From Fagopyrum homotropicum (taxonomy: Eukaryota; Streptophyta; Magnoliopsida; Caryophyllales; Polygonaceae): DNA of 64,000 nt. The translations under genes and the position numbers were made by a program. Below, one piece after another: positions 33,475 to 45,600 of the stretch. The notes beneath the pieces were generated by a model. It saw nothing but the letters and a program-made list of their open reading frames with translations, was not told the origin of the DNA and searched no databases. Each line of letters starts with the position of its first letter. Within the stretch, counting starts at the first letter, position 1. Location: the NCBI GenBank assembly GCA_033239125.1, contig BSWB01000001.1:9684501-9748500 (forward strand), read 5' to 3'.

Positions 33475-33974
33475 TAAACCTTTGCTTTTCGTGATGATAC
33501 ACATGAGGCAATAGATAATACTACACCCTGTTTGATTTGTACTGAGTTTGTTGTATGTGAAATAGTATAATTACACCTTGTTTACTATGGTATATTGCGC
33601 GCATATTTCTCCAAAACCCTAATAGTTGTTGAACTATATATAGTCAATACTTTTTCCGATAATCATGATTAGAGAGTATATGTTTAATTGAATTGATTCT
33701 AAGCCATACTAATGTTCTTTTTGGTTTATTTGTAATCTAAAATTCATCCGTAAAATCATTCTAAGTGAACATAGCCAAATTTAAAACAACCACTATAAAT
33801 ATGCGTTATTTTTCTTTTTCTTATTGGTCGTTGAAGTACTATTATTTCTCATATTTTGCAGAACAAATGAAATATCATTTTGAGAAAGAAAAAAAATGAA
33901 GATAATCATTAATTATTTAGATGTTATTATTGATATTTGGGTTTTGGCTAATAAACATGCAATTCAAATTTGTA
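33475..33974. other. RLP-B 3' flank and intergenic DNA
   Basis: The family 3' signature ('ctgtttgatttgtactgag', 'tgtatgtgaaatagtataa') lies at 33525-33570. After that I see only AT-rich DNA. Confidence 0.6.
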
Positions 33975-34900
33975 CTATCGAATATAAAAAAGAGGGTAAA
34001 ATGTGAGATTAATGGATCGTTTTGGCATAACAAATGTCAGGTCAGGAGATGATAAATTTTACAAGTTTTTATTATAATTATTAAAAATAAACTTATGGTT
34101 TTTGTAAACACTATAGAAATATGTAACATTTGTGCACCGCCACAGACTTTGGTGGGGGAAATTCCATCAAATATTTACAGTGTCACGTAATTTTAGAGAC
34201 AATTATAGTATTTTATAAACGTCATAAAATTTTGGTGGAAAAAAAATCGTAAAAATAGATTTTTTTATAATGAAGCCATAAGACTTGTAAATCATTTGTA
34301 GTAGCGACTAACATCCCTCGTTATTATAAAGCACAAGAAGACTTGTAAGTCAATTTTTTACAGGAGACTTGTAAGTCGACGACGTTGGACTAATCTTGAT
34401 CAAAGCAAACAACGTGAATAAATCAGTTCTGGTTCTACCTAATAAACTTATGCTTTTGTATTGGTTAAAAGAGTTAAGACTCTTATCTAATAATCGGATT
34501 CTATATAAATTAGTTTAGAACTCATGCCGTGTACGTCAATCACAAATAGGTCTAACAACAACACAATTTTCAAATTTGTAATATCGAACGTAAAACGAAG
34601 AGGGTAAAATGTGAGGTTAATTGATTGTCTTGGCATAATAAATGTCGGGTCAGAAGATGATCAATTTCACGAGTTTTTATTACAATAATTCCGTACAAAT
34701 TTTACGGTGTTTGTAAATACTATAGAAATCTATGAAATTGTTGTGAAATATGAAATTTTATCAACATCATTAAATCTACAATTAAGTTTGTAAATGTCGT
34801 TATTATAAAGCACTAAAATAAGTTAATTAAGTTGGACTAATTATCAAAGTGAATAAGTGGTTATATATCTACCTAATAAAAAAAATTCGAGAGAGGGAGT
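33975..34900 (+). repeat. RLP-linked upstream repeat, copies 2 and 3 in tandem
   Basis: Two diverged copies (about 33975-34450 and 34575-34900) of the repeat at 18870-19440 lie side by side, each starting near 'gagggtaaaatgtgag' and running through a 'tagaaat' stretch. Two copies upstream of one gene suggest that an RLP unit between them was lost. Confidence 0.6.
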
Positions 34901-35480
34901 CTACCTAATAATCTGAGGGATGTGTTACTTTTTGTCGATGAAAGTCACAAGGCATTGGCGTTCAGATTGAGCACCATCGGATGGTGTCGACGTCCAACTT
35001 TTGAATGTCGCGTCATGCGTAGACGCTAATTTTGTTTTTCACCATAAAGCATTTCAAAAAAGAAAAAAACGTTTCACGATTAAAACATATTAGAAAAGTT
35101 GTAAATTGCAAAAATTCCTTAATATTTAATTTTGCTTGATCGAAAACCCTATAAACGGCTCATTGGCAATTTTGTTTTCTGTTTTTCTGAAACTTTTTAT
35201 CTACAACTCGTTGTGGATATTTTTTGATACCTCCAAGACACCATCAATTAGAGTGGGGGATTATGCTTCATCTATTTTTTCCCTTCTCTCATGTCTAGCT
35301 AGGTCTATTTTTTTAAGGTTGGGGTGAAAGCACCAATCTATGATTGAAATGTTATGATTTTGATTATGTATATGATGATATGTTTTTATTTGAATTAATA
35401 TTTAGAGGACTGAACCTAGAGGTCCAATATGATTTGAGGGGTTTTACTAGCTATATCTATGATGATTAATGTTGAACGAC
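34901..35480. other. psiRLP-2 upstream flank
   Basis: No gene. 35258-35410 matches 5120-5275 upstream of RLP-A. Confidence 0.55.
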
Positions 35481-35495
35481 GATTTTACTATTGTT
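35481..35495. repeat. Target-site duplication of LINE-C, right partner 36765-36779
   Basis: The 15 bases GATTTTACTATTGTT are identical on both sides of LINE-C, the direct sign of target-primed insertion. Confidence 0.92.
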
Positions 35496-36764
35496 TTTTT
35501 TTTTTTAAAAAGTTATTGTATTGCATCAAGAATAAGAATTTACAGGGGGATACTTAGAACAGAAGGGGAATAAAAACAAGAGACAAAGAGCTGAGGCAAA
35601 TGACAGAAGATCGGATCACATGTGAATGCCGAGGAGCTTGGCCCAGTACGTGGTGGGGGCGGATCTATCCTTCCAATGGTGAGAGAAGTGGTTTTTAGTA
35701 GCTTGGATGATGTTATGGGCGCATGTGGCTTCATGGGTGACTTGATGGTTGTAGATGAGGTTGTTTCTTGCCTTCCAAACAAAGTAGATCAGATTAGTGA
35801 TAGTAGCAATTCGAACGTTGAAGATGAGGTTATGCTTGTGAGGTTTGACGATGTTGAGCAATATCCAAAGGTTATCCTTGTAAGGGTAAGGAGGAGGGGT
35901 AAGGGACCATCTGGAGACAAGATCCAAGGTGATAGTGACGAAGCTGCACTTGTGGAAGAGGTGGTCTTGATCCTCGGGCAAGGTCCCGCACAGTTTGCAA
36001 GCGTCACATTGAATGATGTTCCAATGGCGAAGCTTAGTGAGGGTGGGAAGCTTATTATGGGCCGCAATCCAGGATATGAAGCTACTCTTGGGTGGGTTAG
36101 TGACCTTCCAAATGTTACTGAACATGAGATTGTGCTGAGGAGAGAGGGGTTTAGCATATAGGAGGTTGTAGGCAGCTGTGGTAGAAAATTTCCCATTCGG
36201 ATGTTGAGTGGTGGTGAGGAATGGTTGGCCATTAGGGGCAGTTTTAATAGCCAAGATCTCATCTCTGATCTTTAAAATATAGTTCCAGTTGTGGCTGTAC
36301 TTGTAGCTTGGAGTGCAGGTCCAAATAGAGTGTAGCTTGAGTATGTTGCAACTGACCCAATTAGACCAAAGGTCATGCTCGGGAGGGTGAGTATCAAGAT
36401 CAAAGATAAGCTTGGAGATGCAGACTTTGTTCCAAGAAAGGAGTTCCTTGAAGCCAAGCCCACCATTCGATTTGGGGGAGCAGACGGTGTTCCAAGCAAT
36501 GAGAGCGCGAGAACTAGAAGCAGTACTAGACCACAGGTAGGATCTCAGAGCACTGGTGATCTTCGAGATGACAGACTGGGGAATGGGGAGCGTGGAGCAC
36601 CAATGGTATTGGAGTGGAATGAGGATGGAGGAAATGAGCTGCTGCCGCCCAACGTAGGAGAGATTCCTTGCATTCCAGGAGTTGATTTTAGGGGTGATCT
36701 TGTTCATGAGGGGGGTGTAGTCAGCGTGTCTGAGCCTCTTGCTTCCGATGGGGATACCGAGATA
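35496..36764 (-). mobile_element. LINE-C, recent 5'-truncated LINE insertion
   Basis: 1269 bp on the minus strand, bounded by a perfect 15-bp duplication, with its A-tail shown as the T-run at 35496-35506. Its frame has no stop over 382 codons. All this points to a recent insertion. It landed in the psiRLP-2 upstream flank. Confidence 0.94.
35616..36764 (-). CDS. LINE-C ORF2 C-terminal part (no start of its own)
   Basis: The open frame begins at the truncation point with YLGIPIGSKRL, just after the reverse transcriptase core, and runs to the stop at 35616. It keeps SYVGRQQLISSIL, the zf-RVT region (CKLCGTLPEDQDHLFHKC) and the C-terminal FVWKARNNLIYNH motif. The catalytic FADD is missing, so no enzyme can come from it. 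The first internal Met is at 36707. It is an uninterrupted frame only because the insertion is young. Confidence 0.85.
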   Translation of the reverse strand, partial: YLGIPIGSKRLRHADYTPLMNKITPKINSWNARNLSYVGRQQLISSILIPLQYHWCSTLPIPQSVISKITSALRSYLWSSTASSSRALIAWNTVCSPKSNGGLGFKELLSWNKVCISKLIFDLDTHPPEHDLWSNWVSCNILKLHSIWTCTPSYKYSHNWNYILKIRDEILAIKTAPNGQPFLTTTQHPNGKFSTTAAYNLLYAKPLSPQHNLMFSNIWKVTNPPKSSFISWIAAHNKLPTLTKLRHWNIIQCDACKLCGTLPEDQDHLFHKCSFVTITLDLVSRWSLTPPPYPYKDNLWILLNIVKPHKHNLIFNVRIATITNLIYFVWKARNNLIYNHQVTHEATCAHNIIQATKNHFSHHWKDRSAPTTYWAKLLGIHM

Positions 36765-36779
36765 GATTTTACTATTGTT

Positions 36780-37160
36780 CTTCTTAGGTTGATTATTGTT
36801 ATATTATGTTGTGAATTGTTTGGGTATTTCATCTAATTCTCAACCGAGAAAATGAGATGCAACTACTAGATGCTTAAGTAATATTTCCGTAAACAAATAC
36901 AGTGATCATTAATAACAACTAAAAATCATATAATTTCAGGAAGCAGTATTCAAAACGGAAAGCAAAAGATATTTAAGTTAGGCTAAATTTAATCTAGTCT
37001 TGCTTTATATAAACCGAATATGAACAATTAAAAGATATTTAACAAATACTATACAACAACTCACAAAGTCAGGATAGTGTTGAACTAGTTTAACTAAAAT
37101 TTGATAGCATATTTTATGGTAATCCACAAAGCCATTTTCCATACTCATTTTAACAAAACA
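36780..37160. other. psiRLP-2 upstream flank and leader
   Basis: Matches the RLP 5' flank: 'aggttgattattgttatatt' corresponds to 26755-26775, and 'atttccgtaaacaaatacag' to 31095 onward. The leader before the ATG at 37161 ('ttttccatactcattttaac') is the family leader. The TATA region is degraded. Confidence 0.7.
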
Positions 37161-37285
37161 ATGCATCTTTTTTCTTTTTTTTTTTAAATTTGTATATATT
37201 AGTAACAACTAACAAGGAAGAATGTACATGGAAGGCTACTAGCCCAGGGTTACAACGAAGTTGAGGACAGGAACATAAAACAGAT

Positions 37286-38099
37286 CAGTGGCGGCCGCAG
37301 GATTTTTAGAGGGGGGGTCGAAATTTTATTTTCGATAAATATATCTATGAAAATAAAGTAGCGATAAAAACAAAGCTAATATGTCATCTACTTACAATAA
37401 ACAAAAATAAATAAATAAAAACATTACACTTAAAGAAAATAAAAACTAAAGATGCGCGGTTATAGACGCGCCTATAGGGCAACAATTTTTTTAAATTTTT
37501 TTTTCTTTCAAAAACGTTACACTATAACCGCGGTCTAGGACCGTACCTCTATTTGTGTTTTTATTATCTTTGTCCTAAACAACGCGTTTTACAGATTAAT
37601 CAAATAAGCTACTACAGAATCTGATTTTAATTATCATCAGAAATGTGGAAAGTTGAAAATCACGCACTTAGCTTATGTAGATGATGTAATATTGTTTTGC
37701 AGAGGTGATGTTGGATCTGTTTCAATTCTACTACATTGTCTGAATGTGTTTCAAAGTATCTCAGGCTTGGCTGTTAGTAGGCATAAATCCAATATTTTTT
37801 AAGCTTCAATTAATTAGATGGAAGTTGTTTAGTTAAAAACTGACTCTGTACAAAAAGAAAAATTGTATTTTCTGAACTGGATGCCATTTTTCGATGGGAT
37901 CCAAAAAAAACATTTAAATATAACACAAGAATAGTGATATTTAAAAAAAATAAATTGTAGAAAATTTTTTTATAAACGAGAGAAGCACAACCCATTTTAA
38001 AACGATTTTTATCACAAAAAAAAAAAAAAAAAATTTTTTTTTTTTTTTCTCAGAGGGGTGGCGGCCGCCCCTCCCCGCCCCCCCTTGGGGCCGCCCCTG
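37286..38099. mobile_element. hAT-type non-autonomous element inside LINE-D
   Basis: 814 bp with ends CAGTGGCGGCCGC and, inverted, CAGGGGCGGCC, flanked by the perfect 8-bp duplication AAACAGAT (37278-37285 and 38100-38107). End sequence and duplication length fit the hAT superfamily. It has no transposase. An internal pair CGCGGTTATAG / CTATAACCGCG (about 37454-37464 and 37523-37533) can form a hairpin. A fragment of a LINE reverse transcriptase lies inside. Confidence 0.85.
37623..37802 (+). pseudogene. LINE reverse-transcriptase fragment within the hAT-type element
   Basis: Sixty codons on the plus strand contain ITHLAYVDDVILFCRGD and SGLAVSRHKSNIF, then a stop. This is the catalytic YxDD block and the following GLxVxxxKS block of plant LINE reverse transcriptase. 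It differs from LINE-A to G, which have FADD (FTDD in LINE-D) and other spacing, so it comes from another LINE lineage. No A-tail or truncation point can be seen, so capture by the DNA element is as likely as a nested insertion. Confidence 0.8.
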
Positions 38100-41000
38100 A
38101 AACAGATTACAAAAGGCTTTAAGTGAGATGGATGCCAAGGATCTTGGCCCAAGCTGTGGACTCCCGAGATCTATCCTTCCAGTGTGAAGAGAAATGATTT
38201 TTTGTGGCATTTATGATGTTGTGGGCACATATAGTGGCGTGAGTAGTCTTGTGGCTGTAGATGAATTCATTCCTAGCTTTCCATACGAAATAAATGAAGC
38301 TCGTGATGGTGGAGATGCGTACTTGGGATATCAGATCGTCTTTCCTGGAGGTGTGGTTAGCAATCCAGGTCCAAATACCATTACTGTATGGGTAGGGGTG
38401 GGCTAGTCTTAGCCATCTCGAAACAAGATCCAGCACAAGTAAGGAGTAGTTGCAATGGTGAAGTAAGTGGTCCTCATCTTCAGCACAAAGCTTGGAGAGA
38501 TGACAAGTTTTGTCCTGGATAATGTTCCATTCGAAGAGCTTAGAAAGGGTTGGCTAACGATTGTGGCTTGAGATCCAAGCGATGAAGCTGCATTTTGAAA
38601 TGCATAGCCTGTTCCAGATCGTACCAAAGCGATAGGAAGTGCTAGGGAGGTGAGGCTTCCAACAGTGATTTTTAAGCAGTAGTAGTTGAGAATTTACCAT
38701 GATTGTTCAAGGTATTGGTGCTGAAGGAAGAGCCACTCATGGTAGCAATAATATCGTCTTTGACTTTGAGGATCTGGCTCCAGACAAAGCTAAACTTGTA
38801 GCTAGCATTGAAAGACCAAATAGATTGCCCCTTTAAAATGTGAGCTTTAACCCAATCAGCCCAGAGACATTGATGATGGTTGGCAGAAACCAGTTCAAGA
38901 AGAAGCTTTGCAAGACAAGCTTTGTTCCAGGAGAGGATCTCCTTGAAACCAAGACCACCCTTATCCTTAGAAAGGCATACCGTCTTCCATGAAACAAGGG
39001 CGCGAGAACTAGACTCTTTACTAGCCCAGAGAAAAGACTGAAGGTAACCTTTAATCTTGTGCATGATAGAAGTAGGAATGAGGAGAGTCGAGCACCAATA
39101 GTAGTATAGGGACATTAGAATTGGTGAGATGATTTGCTTCCTTCCTGTGTAGGAAATATTTCTCATGCTCCAAGAGTTGATTTTTTCAGTGATCTTGGCA
39201 ACAAGAGGGATGTATTCAGAGGGGCGTAGCCTTTTACTGCCCACTGGAATGCCAAGGTAAATGAAGGGTAAGGTGCCCAAGGGAAGGCTGGAAGCAGCAA
39301 CAAGTGAGTCTCGTTCCAGGTCAGTGAGACCACCAATATAGATAGACGACTTTGAGAGGTTTGTGTGCAGTCCAAAATACCGCCCAAAGAAGTCAAGAGT
39401 GTTTCTCAAGATGGTAATAGATGTAACATCATCCCTACAGAAAAACATTAGATCATCTGTGAAACAAAGATGTGTGATTCTAGGAGATACACATTTGGGG
39501 TGAATGTTAAAATCAGGATTAGCTGTGTTGACCTTGATCATAGAGGATAAAACTTCCATTGCAATAACAAAGAGAGGGGGTGAGAGGGGGCAACCTTGCC
39601 TCAGTGCCCTAGAACCTTTGAAGAAACCTTACAACCATTAATATTTATGGAGAAGGAGGCTGAAGTGATGCACACTTCAAATAGATGAATGAATTTGTGT
39701 GGAAAACCCATCCTGGCAAGGCAATTTAGAACAAGTTGATGATCAATCATATCAAAAGCTTTGGATATATCAATCTTCATGGTACACCTTGGGGAAATGT
39801 GGCGCTGGTTGTATCTTTTGAAAATCTCCTGGCATAGAAGAATGTTGTGTTTAGTGGCTCTACCCTTTTCAAAGGCACCTTGGTAGTTGCCAATCAGAGA
39901 TGGAAGTGTATCATTGAGCCTTTTAGCAAGGATTTTGGCAATAACTTTTTACATGGTGTTGCACCAGGATATTGGTCTATAATCATATGGGAGGGTTGGG
40001 TTTTATTTTTTGGCTATCAATGTGATAGCCGTGTGGTTTACACTGTTAGGGAGTCTACCCGAGTTTAAAAAAACTCCAGAATTGCTTTGGAGAAGTCAAC
40101 ACCAGTGGTAGCCCAAGTGGATTTGAAGAAGAACGCATTAAACCCGTCCGGACCAGGTGCTTTGTAATCTCCGATATTGAATAAGGCAAGTTTAATATCA
40201 TTGGAGGATACGTTACAATAGAGAAGGTTTTCTTCATCCGAAGAGATGGAAGGGAGAGGGCAATCTGGGAAAAGATTTTGAGGATTGTTAGGGATATTTG
40301 GATTTAGGATCTTTGAAAAATGGTTGATAAGGATAGCGGAGATCTCTTCCATATTTAGCGTAGGGCCGCTGGCAGGATTTTCCGGATTCAGAATGCTCTT
40401 GATTGCGTTATTTGATCCAGGAAGCCTTTGAGAGTTGAGCGAGGGTAGTACGGAGGCTGTCAAGCGAGGAATTGAGAAGCTTTATGGTCGCTTCTATATG
40501 TCAAACTAGTATTATGTTACCAATAAGTTTGTAACAATCAAGATCAATCTTCTCTCCTCACTTTCTTCACCAGCATTCAAACTTCTTCTTCCCCGCCACT
40601 TAACTAGTCTTCTTTTGTAAGTTGTTGTCGATATGACGGAGTACAATGCAATGCTAAAGGTAGGGTTAAACATTTAAAGTTGCCAGCACGAGGTCTAGAA
40701 GGAAACTTTACTCTACCTCAAGGAGCTTTCTAACCTTACCTATCTTAATCTCTCAAATAATTCTCTTTCTGGACTTATACCATTGTTCTTATGCTCGAGT
40801 TCATCACTTGAAACCCTAGATTTATCTTATAATTATTTAAGTGGTCCGATTTCTATAAAAATAGGTGGATGCTCGAAGCTCAAAGTACTTCGAGCAAGCT
40901 CTAACTCACTATCAGGAACCCTTTCAAATGATATCTTCGGGCTAAGGAAACTAACCGAGATATCCCTTGCAGGTAATATGTTCCATGGAAGCATCAAAGA

Positions 41001-42380
41001 GGGAATTGTAAGGCTTACCCATCTTAGAACTATAGACTTTTCGTCAAATAGCATTTCTGGTCAAATTCCTTACAATATCGGTAAGCTCTCGTATTTGCAA
41101 AACCTCTATCTTTCGAACAACAATCTTAGCGGTCCTATCCCGTCGAGTTTAATGAGATGGACAAATCTAAGGGATATATTTTTGGGAAACAATTTCTTAG
41201 AGGGAGAAATCTTAAAATTAGATTGGCCCAGCCTCGGTCAACTTCAAAAACTTGATCTTGCGAATAACACATTCAATGGTAGTTTACCAGAAAGCATATA
41301 TTCGTGTAAGCTACTTGTAGCGTATCGAGTAGGGATGAACAATTTGACTAGTCAAATGTCACCCACAATTATCAAGTTGAAGTCTCTATCATTTCTTTCC
41401 CTTGCTCACAATTCACTTACAAATGTATCAACAATGCTTACATTGCTAGCGAATTGTCAAAAGCTAACTTTTGTCTCCATAGGCGACAACATTTTCGGCG
41501 AAGCCCTACCAAGCGATAAGAGGTTCCTTTGTCCTGCAAAATTTTCAAATTTGTACTAATTTTCTCTTGGTGGGTGTAATCTTACAGTATCATTTCCACA
41601 GTTGCTATCACATCTTACGTCACTCTGAAGTATAGTGTTGGGAGGTAACAAGATTATAGACAAAATTCCACCTTGGTTAGGGACTTTACCTAGCCTTCTC
41701 CAATTAAGTTTAGGTGGTAACAATTTATTTGGGGAAATTCCACAACAACTGTGTAAAAGGCCAGTATTGATCGTAGAAAATACAGACCCAAAACTAATGC
41801 ATATTAATCTTGAGCTTCCCATTTATGGTTATGGACTGAGGTTCAACCAGTACGTTGAGATCACAACCATTCCTCCGGCTCTAAACCTTGAATCTAATCA
41901 TTTAAGTGGCCATATTCCATCAGAGATTAGCCATTTACAAAGTCTTCGAGAGCTATTTCTTGGAAATCATCACTTTTCGAGCTCAATTCCGGTTGCTATC
42001 TCTATTATGAAAATTTGGAGATTCTAGATCTATCAAGAAATAATTTGACCGGAGAAATACCTACGTCGTTCGAAAAACTTTATTTCTTGTCGGGTTTTGA
42101 TGTATCTTTCAACGATCTCAAAGGCCCGATACCAACCGGTGGTCAATTAGCTACTTTTGATGCGTCTAGCTTTGAAGGCAATCCAGGGCTGTGTGGCGAA
42201 CTCTTGCAGCGTCCTTGTTCCAATAGAGTAGAACCAAAAGCAAATGATAAATCTCATATTAATAGTGAAAGTGGCAACAAGCAAGGATATCTAAATGGGG
42301 CCTTTGTCGGTTTTGCGTTGGGGTTTTCAAGTGTTGTTGTAGTTATGGCATCCTATGTTTGGCCTAAGCTTTGCAAGTAA

Positions 42381-42648
42381 TGACTGTCTTTGTAAGAGTG
42401 GATTTTTTAATCGATAAACCTTTGCTTTTCGTGATGATACTAGTACTTGTATGAAGGTTAATAATACTACACCTTGTTTGATTTGTACAGAGTTTGTTTT
42501 TGCTGCTTACACTTTTTGGAACCTGTCTGTTAGGGTGTGGATTTGTCTGTATAATGACTTTATACAGATCAATTCTCCCGAATAACATTATCGAAAAGAT
42601 TAAAAAAAACTACAACCTGCCTAAATTTGATATTAGAGACATAATATA
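42381..42648. other. psiRLP-2 3' flank
   Basis: Has the family 3' signature ('tgtatgaaggttaataatac', then 'tgtttgatttgtacagagtt') to about 42500. The next 150 bp are unassigned and may include the lost 3' end of Copia-2. Confidence 0.55.
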
Positions 42649-45600
42649 CTAGGTTGCGAATGAAGACGGGTGATACTTCACTAAGTTTGCTATAAAAATG
42701 ATCCAAAAATGAAAAGTGGGTGTCACAACGGACAAAACTGTAGGAGACATTACAGTAAGACTGAATCTAAAGTCTAGAACAATTGTCTTGGAAGACCTTT
42801 GTAAATATGTTTGCGTACTGAAAAGCCGAAAGTACGTGAAGAACTCGAACATGACCGCGGGCAACCTTATCTTTGACGAAGTGAAGGTCAATCTCGATAT
42901 GCTTGGTTCGTTGGTGTTGAACCGGGTTGCTTGCAAGACAAGTCACAAAGATGTTATCTGTGTAGAGAACAAATGATTTGGTAAGAGGGCAATGAATCTC
43001 AAGCAAAAGATTGCGAAGTCAGGAGCACTCGGACACAACGTTGGTAACTCCTTAATACTCCGCCTCTACGCTAGACCGGAAAACCACAGATTGCCGTTTG
43101 GCAGACCACGAGATTAAGGTGTCATTGAAGAAGACACATTAACCGGATTTTGACCTCCGTGTATCAAGACAGTCGGCCCAATCGGCATCTGTATATGCAA
43201 TGAGGTTAGATTTTGGAGAAGGAGAAATGGTAATACCTAACGATGATTTGCCCAAAAGATAGCGTATGATACGATGATACGCTTGAGTGCAGCAAAGTGA
43301 GCTTCCCTGCATAACTTATGTCACGGCGTGTGAAAGTCAAGTATTGAAGTGCCCTACCCAAACTTTGGTAAAGCGTTGGGTCACTGACAACTGGACTAGA
43401 GGAGGCACTTAACTTGACAAATGTCTCAACATGTGTCGCAGATGGTTTGCAGTTAGTCATCTTGGCTCGTTCAACTATTTCTCGAGCGTACTTATCTTCC
43501 AATAAGAATAGTCCAGAGGTACTCCTACGGACTGAGATGCCCAAGAAGTATGACAAAGCTCCAAGATCTTTAAGATCGAATTCCTTACCCACATGATCAG
43601 ATGAGTGTGCAACATATCAAAAGATGTAGTAAGGATAATATCATCAACATAGAGAAGCAGATAAACAATGCCGGAGCCCTGATGGTAAATAAAGAGAGAT
43701 GAGTCGCTCTTACTGCCGATGAAACCAATTTGAAGCAAGAAGCGTGCAGAGCGCTGAAACCAGGCTTCGGGTGCCCGCTTAAGGCCATAGAGAGACTTCT
43801 ACAATAGACATACATGATTAGGCCTAGAGGAATCACAAAAACTAGTAGGCTAGAACATATATACCGTCTCATTCAAATGCCCATGAAGAAAGGCATTTTG
43901 AACATCAAGCTGATGAATGGACCTACAATGAGAAACTACAATGCTGAGAACGGCTCTTATAGTTGATGGTTTCACTACCGGACGAAACGTCTCATCGTAG
44001 TCAATACCAGCCTGTTGAGAACAGCCATTGGCAACCAAACAAGCCTTATACCTTTCAAGTGAACCATCAAACCTGTACTTATGCCAAAAAAATCCACATA
44101 CAACGCACAATATTAGCATACGGAGGACTAGGAACCAAAACCCAAGTCTTTATTCCGCATAAGGTCTCGATATTCATCGAGCATGACCGCGGTCCACTGC
44201 GAGTCTTGGGAAGCTACATTGTGGGATTTTGGAATTGGCGAGATAGTACAGGTTGAGGAGGTGTTGGAACCCGATAAGTCAAAGATTGGTTTGAGTTTGA
44301 CGATGACGGATTGACTCCGGGTCTAGGGCCGAGTCGGAGGAGGTACGGGTTGGTTGACAATTGGTGGCTCATGTAAAGGAAGGTGGGATGGGGAAGAGAA
44401 GGTAAAATTTAGATGTGGAATGGGAGTGGGGACGACGGGATTTAAGTCAGCTAGGCTGGTTACATATGTAGGTTGCGGGAGTGGGCCGTTATCATGGGTG
44501 GGAGAGGGGATAATAGAAGCGGGCATTGGGTTTGGGCCGGAGCAAGGTGGAGGCCTAGCCTGGGAAGGAGAGAGAAAGGGAGGGACGTGGGCTTGGGACA
44601 GAGGTGAAGGGGAGTGGGCCGGTGAGGCAGGCTCAAGAGAATGGGCCTAGGAGGATAGTTTTTGGCTGAGTGATAGGGGAAATTTCTGGTTCAGTGAAGG
44701 ATGAACTCAACGGAGAGCATGCATCCGGATGCTTCGATTTTGGTCTAGAAAAAGGGTAGACGAACTCATCCAATGTGACATTTCGAGATATGATTATTTT
44801 ATTTGTGGTGAGATCAAAACATTTATACTCATGATGATGTGTCGAGAACCCAAGAAACACACAAGGTGTCGACCGGTGTTGGAGTTTATGAGAAATAGTG
44901 GCGGTTTGATTCGGATATCAAAGACAACCGAAAACTCTAAGATGATCGTAAGACGGAGTCGAATGATATAACAATAGAGTGGGAGACCGATTTTGGATTA
45001 AGTTGGAAGGGAGGATATTAAGAAGATAACATGTCATATCCAAAGCATGAGGCCAAAAGGGGATGGAAATTGAGGCATGGAAAAGAAGTGAACGGATCAT
45101 GTTGTTGATAGTACGAATAATACGTTCAGCTTTCCCATTTTGAGGAGATGTTTATGGATAGGAAAATCGGAAATTTATGTCATGAGTAACAATTTTTTTT
45201 TGAAAATTGGTGTTATGAAATTCCTTGTCCATGTCGCATTGGAAATTTTTAATAGATAGATTGAACTGTGTTTTTACGAGTGTATGAAATTGCACAAACA
45301 GATCAAATACTTGTGACTTGAACTTAATAGGAGACACCCATAAGAAATGGGAGAAATCGTCAAGAAAGAGCAAGTAGTAATTGAAACCCTCACAGCTAAG
45401 AACCGGAGAGGTCCATAGATCACTATGAATAATATCAAAAGATGCAGAAGTACTAGTGAAAGACCATTCAAACGGAAGTTTATGATGTTTTCCAAGTTGA
45501 CAAGCATGATAAAGATGAGAGAAGTTTTCCTTATTACACTTGAAAAAAGAAGCATTCCTAAGAAAATCGAAAACTGGCTTGTCCGGATGACCAAGGCGAG

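Larger units (their letters stand above)
37171..40489 (-). mobile_element. LINE-D, degenerate LINE inserted in psiRLP-2
   Basis: On the minus strand it runs from the ORF2 region before reverse transcriptase (near 40489) to an A-tail at 37186-37171. Readable parts are KAPGPDGFNAFFFKS (near 40150), KIDISKAFDMIDH, RQGCPLSPPLF, HLCFTDDLMFFC, YLGIPVGSKRL and the C-terminal FVWKARNEFIYSH. The usual FADD reads FTDD, keeping both Asp. Several stops and frameshifts break it. I see no target duplication; instead about 40 bp of the host gene are lost. Its 3' UTR is itself split by the hAT-type element at 37286-38099. Confidence 0.9.
37161..42380 (+). pseudogene. psiRLP-2, RLP gene split by a 3.3-kb insertion
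   Basis: The first codons (ATG at 37161, 'atgcatcttt') are cut off by LINE-D and the rest resumes at 40490 with 'gcttctatatgtcaaac'. About 40 bp of the signal-peptide region are missing at the join. Further lesions: the cap around 40630 is altered and out of frame; TAA at 41557-41559 where a Tyr is expected; TGA near 41625; a one-base shift near 42010. Long stretches still read as LRRs 3-12 (40783-41559) and as the last LRRs, NPGLCG and membrane span (42015-42380). The C terminus is shortened to KLCK. No product is expected. Confidence 0.92.

Noticed and set aside
35622..36161. Plus-strand 179-residue frame
   Set aside because: It is antisense to the intact LINE-C ORF2 frame, which has clear zf-RVT motifs.
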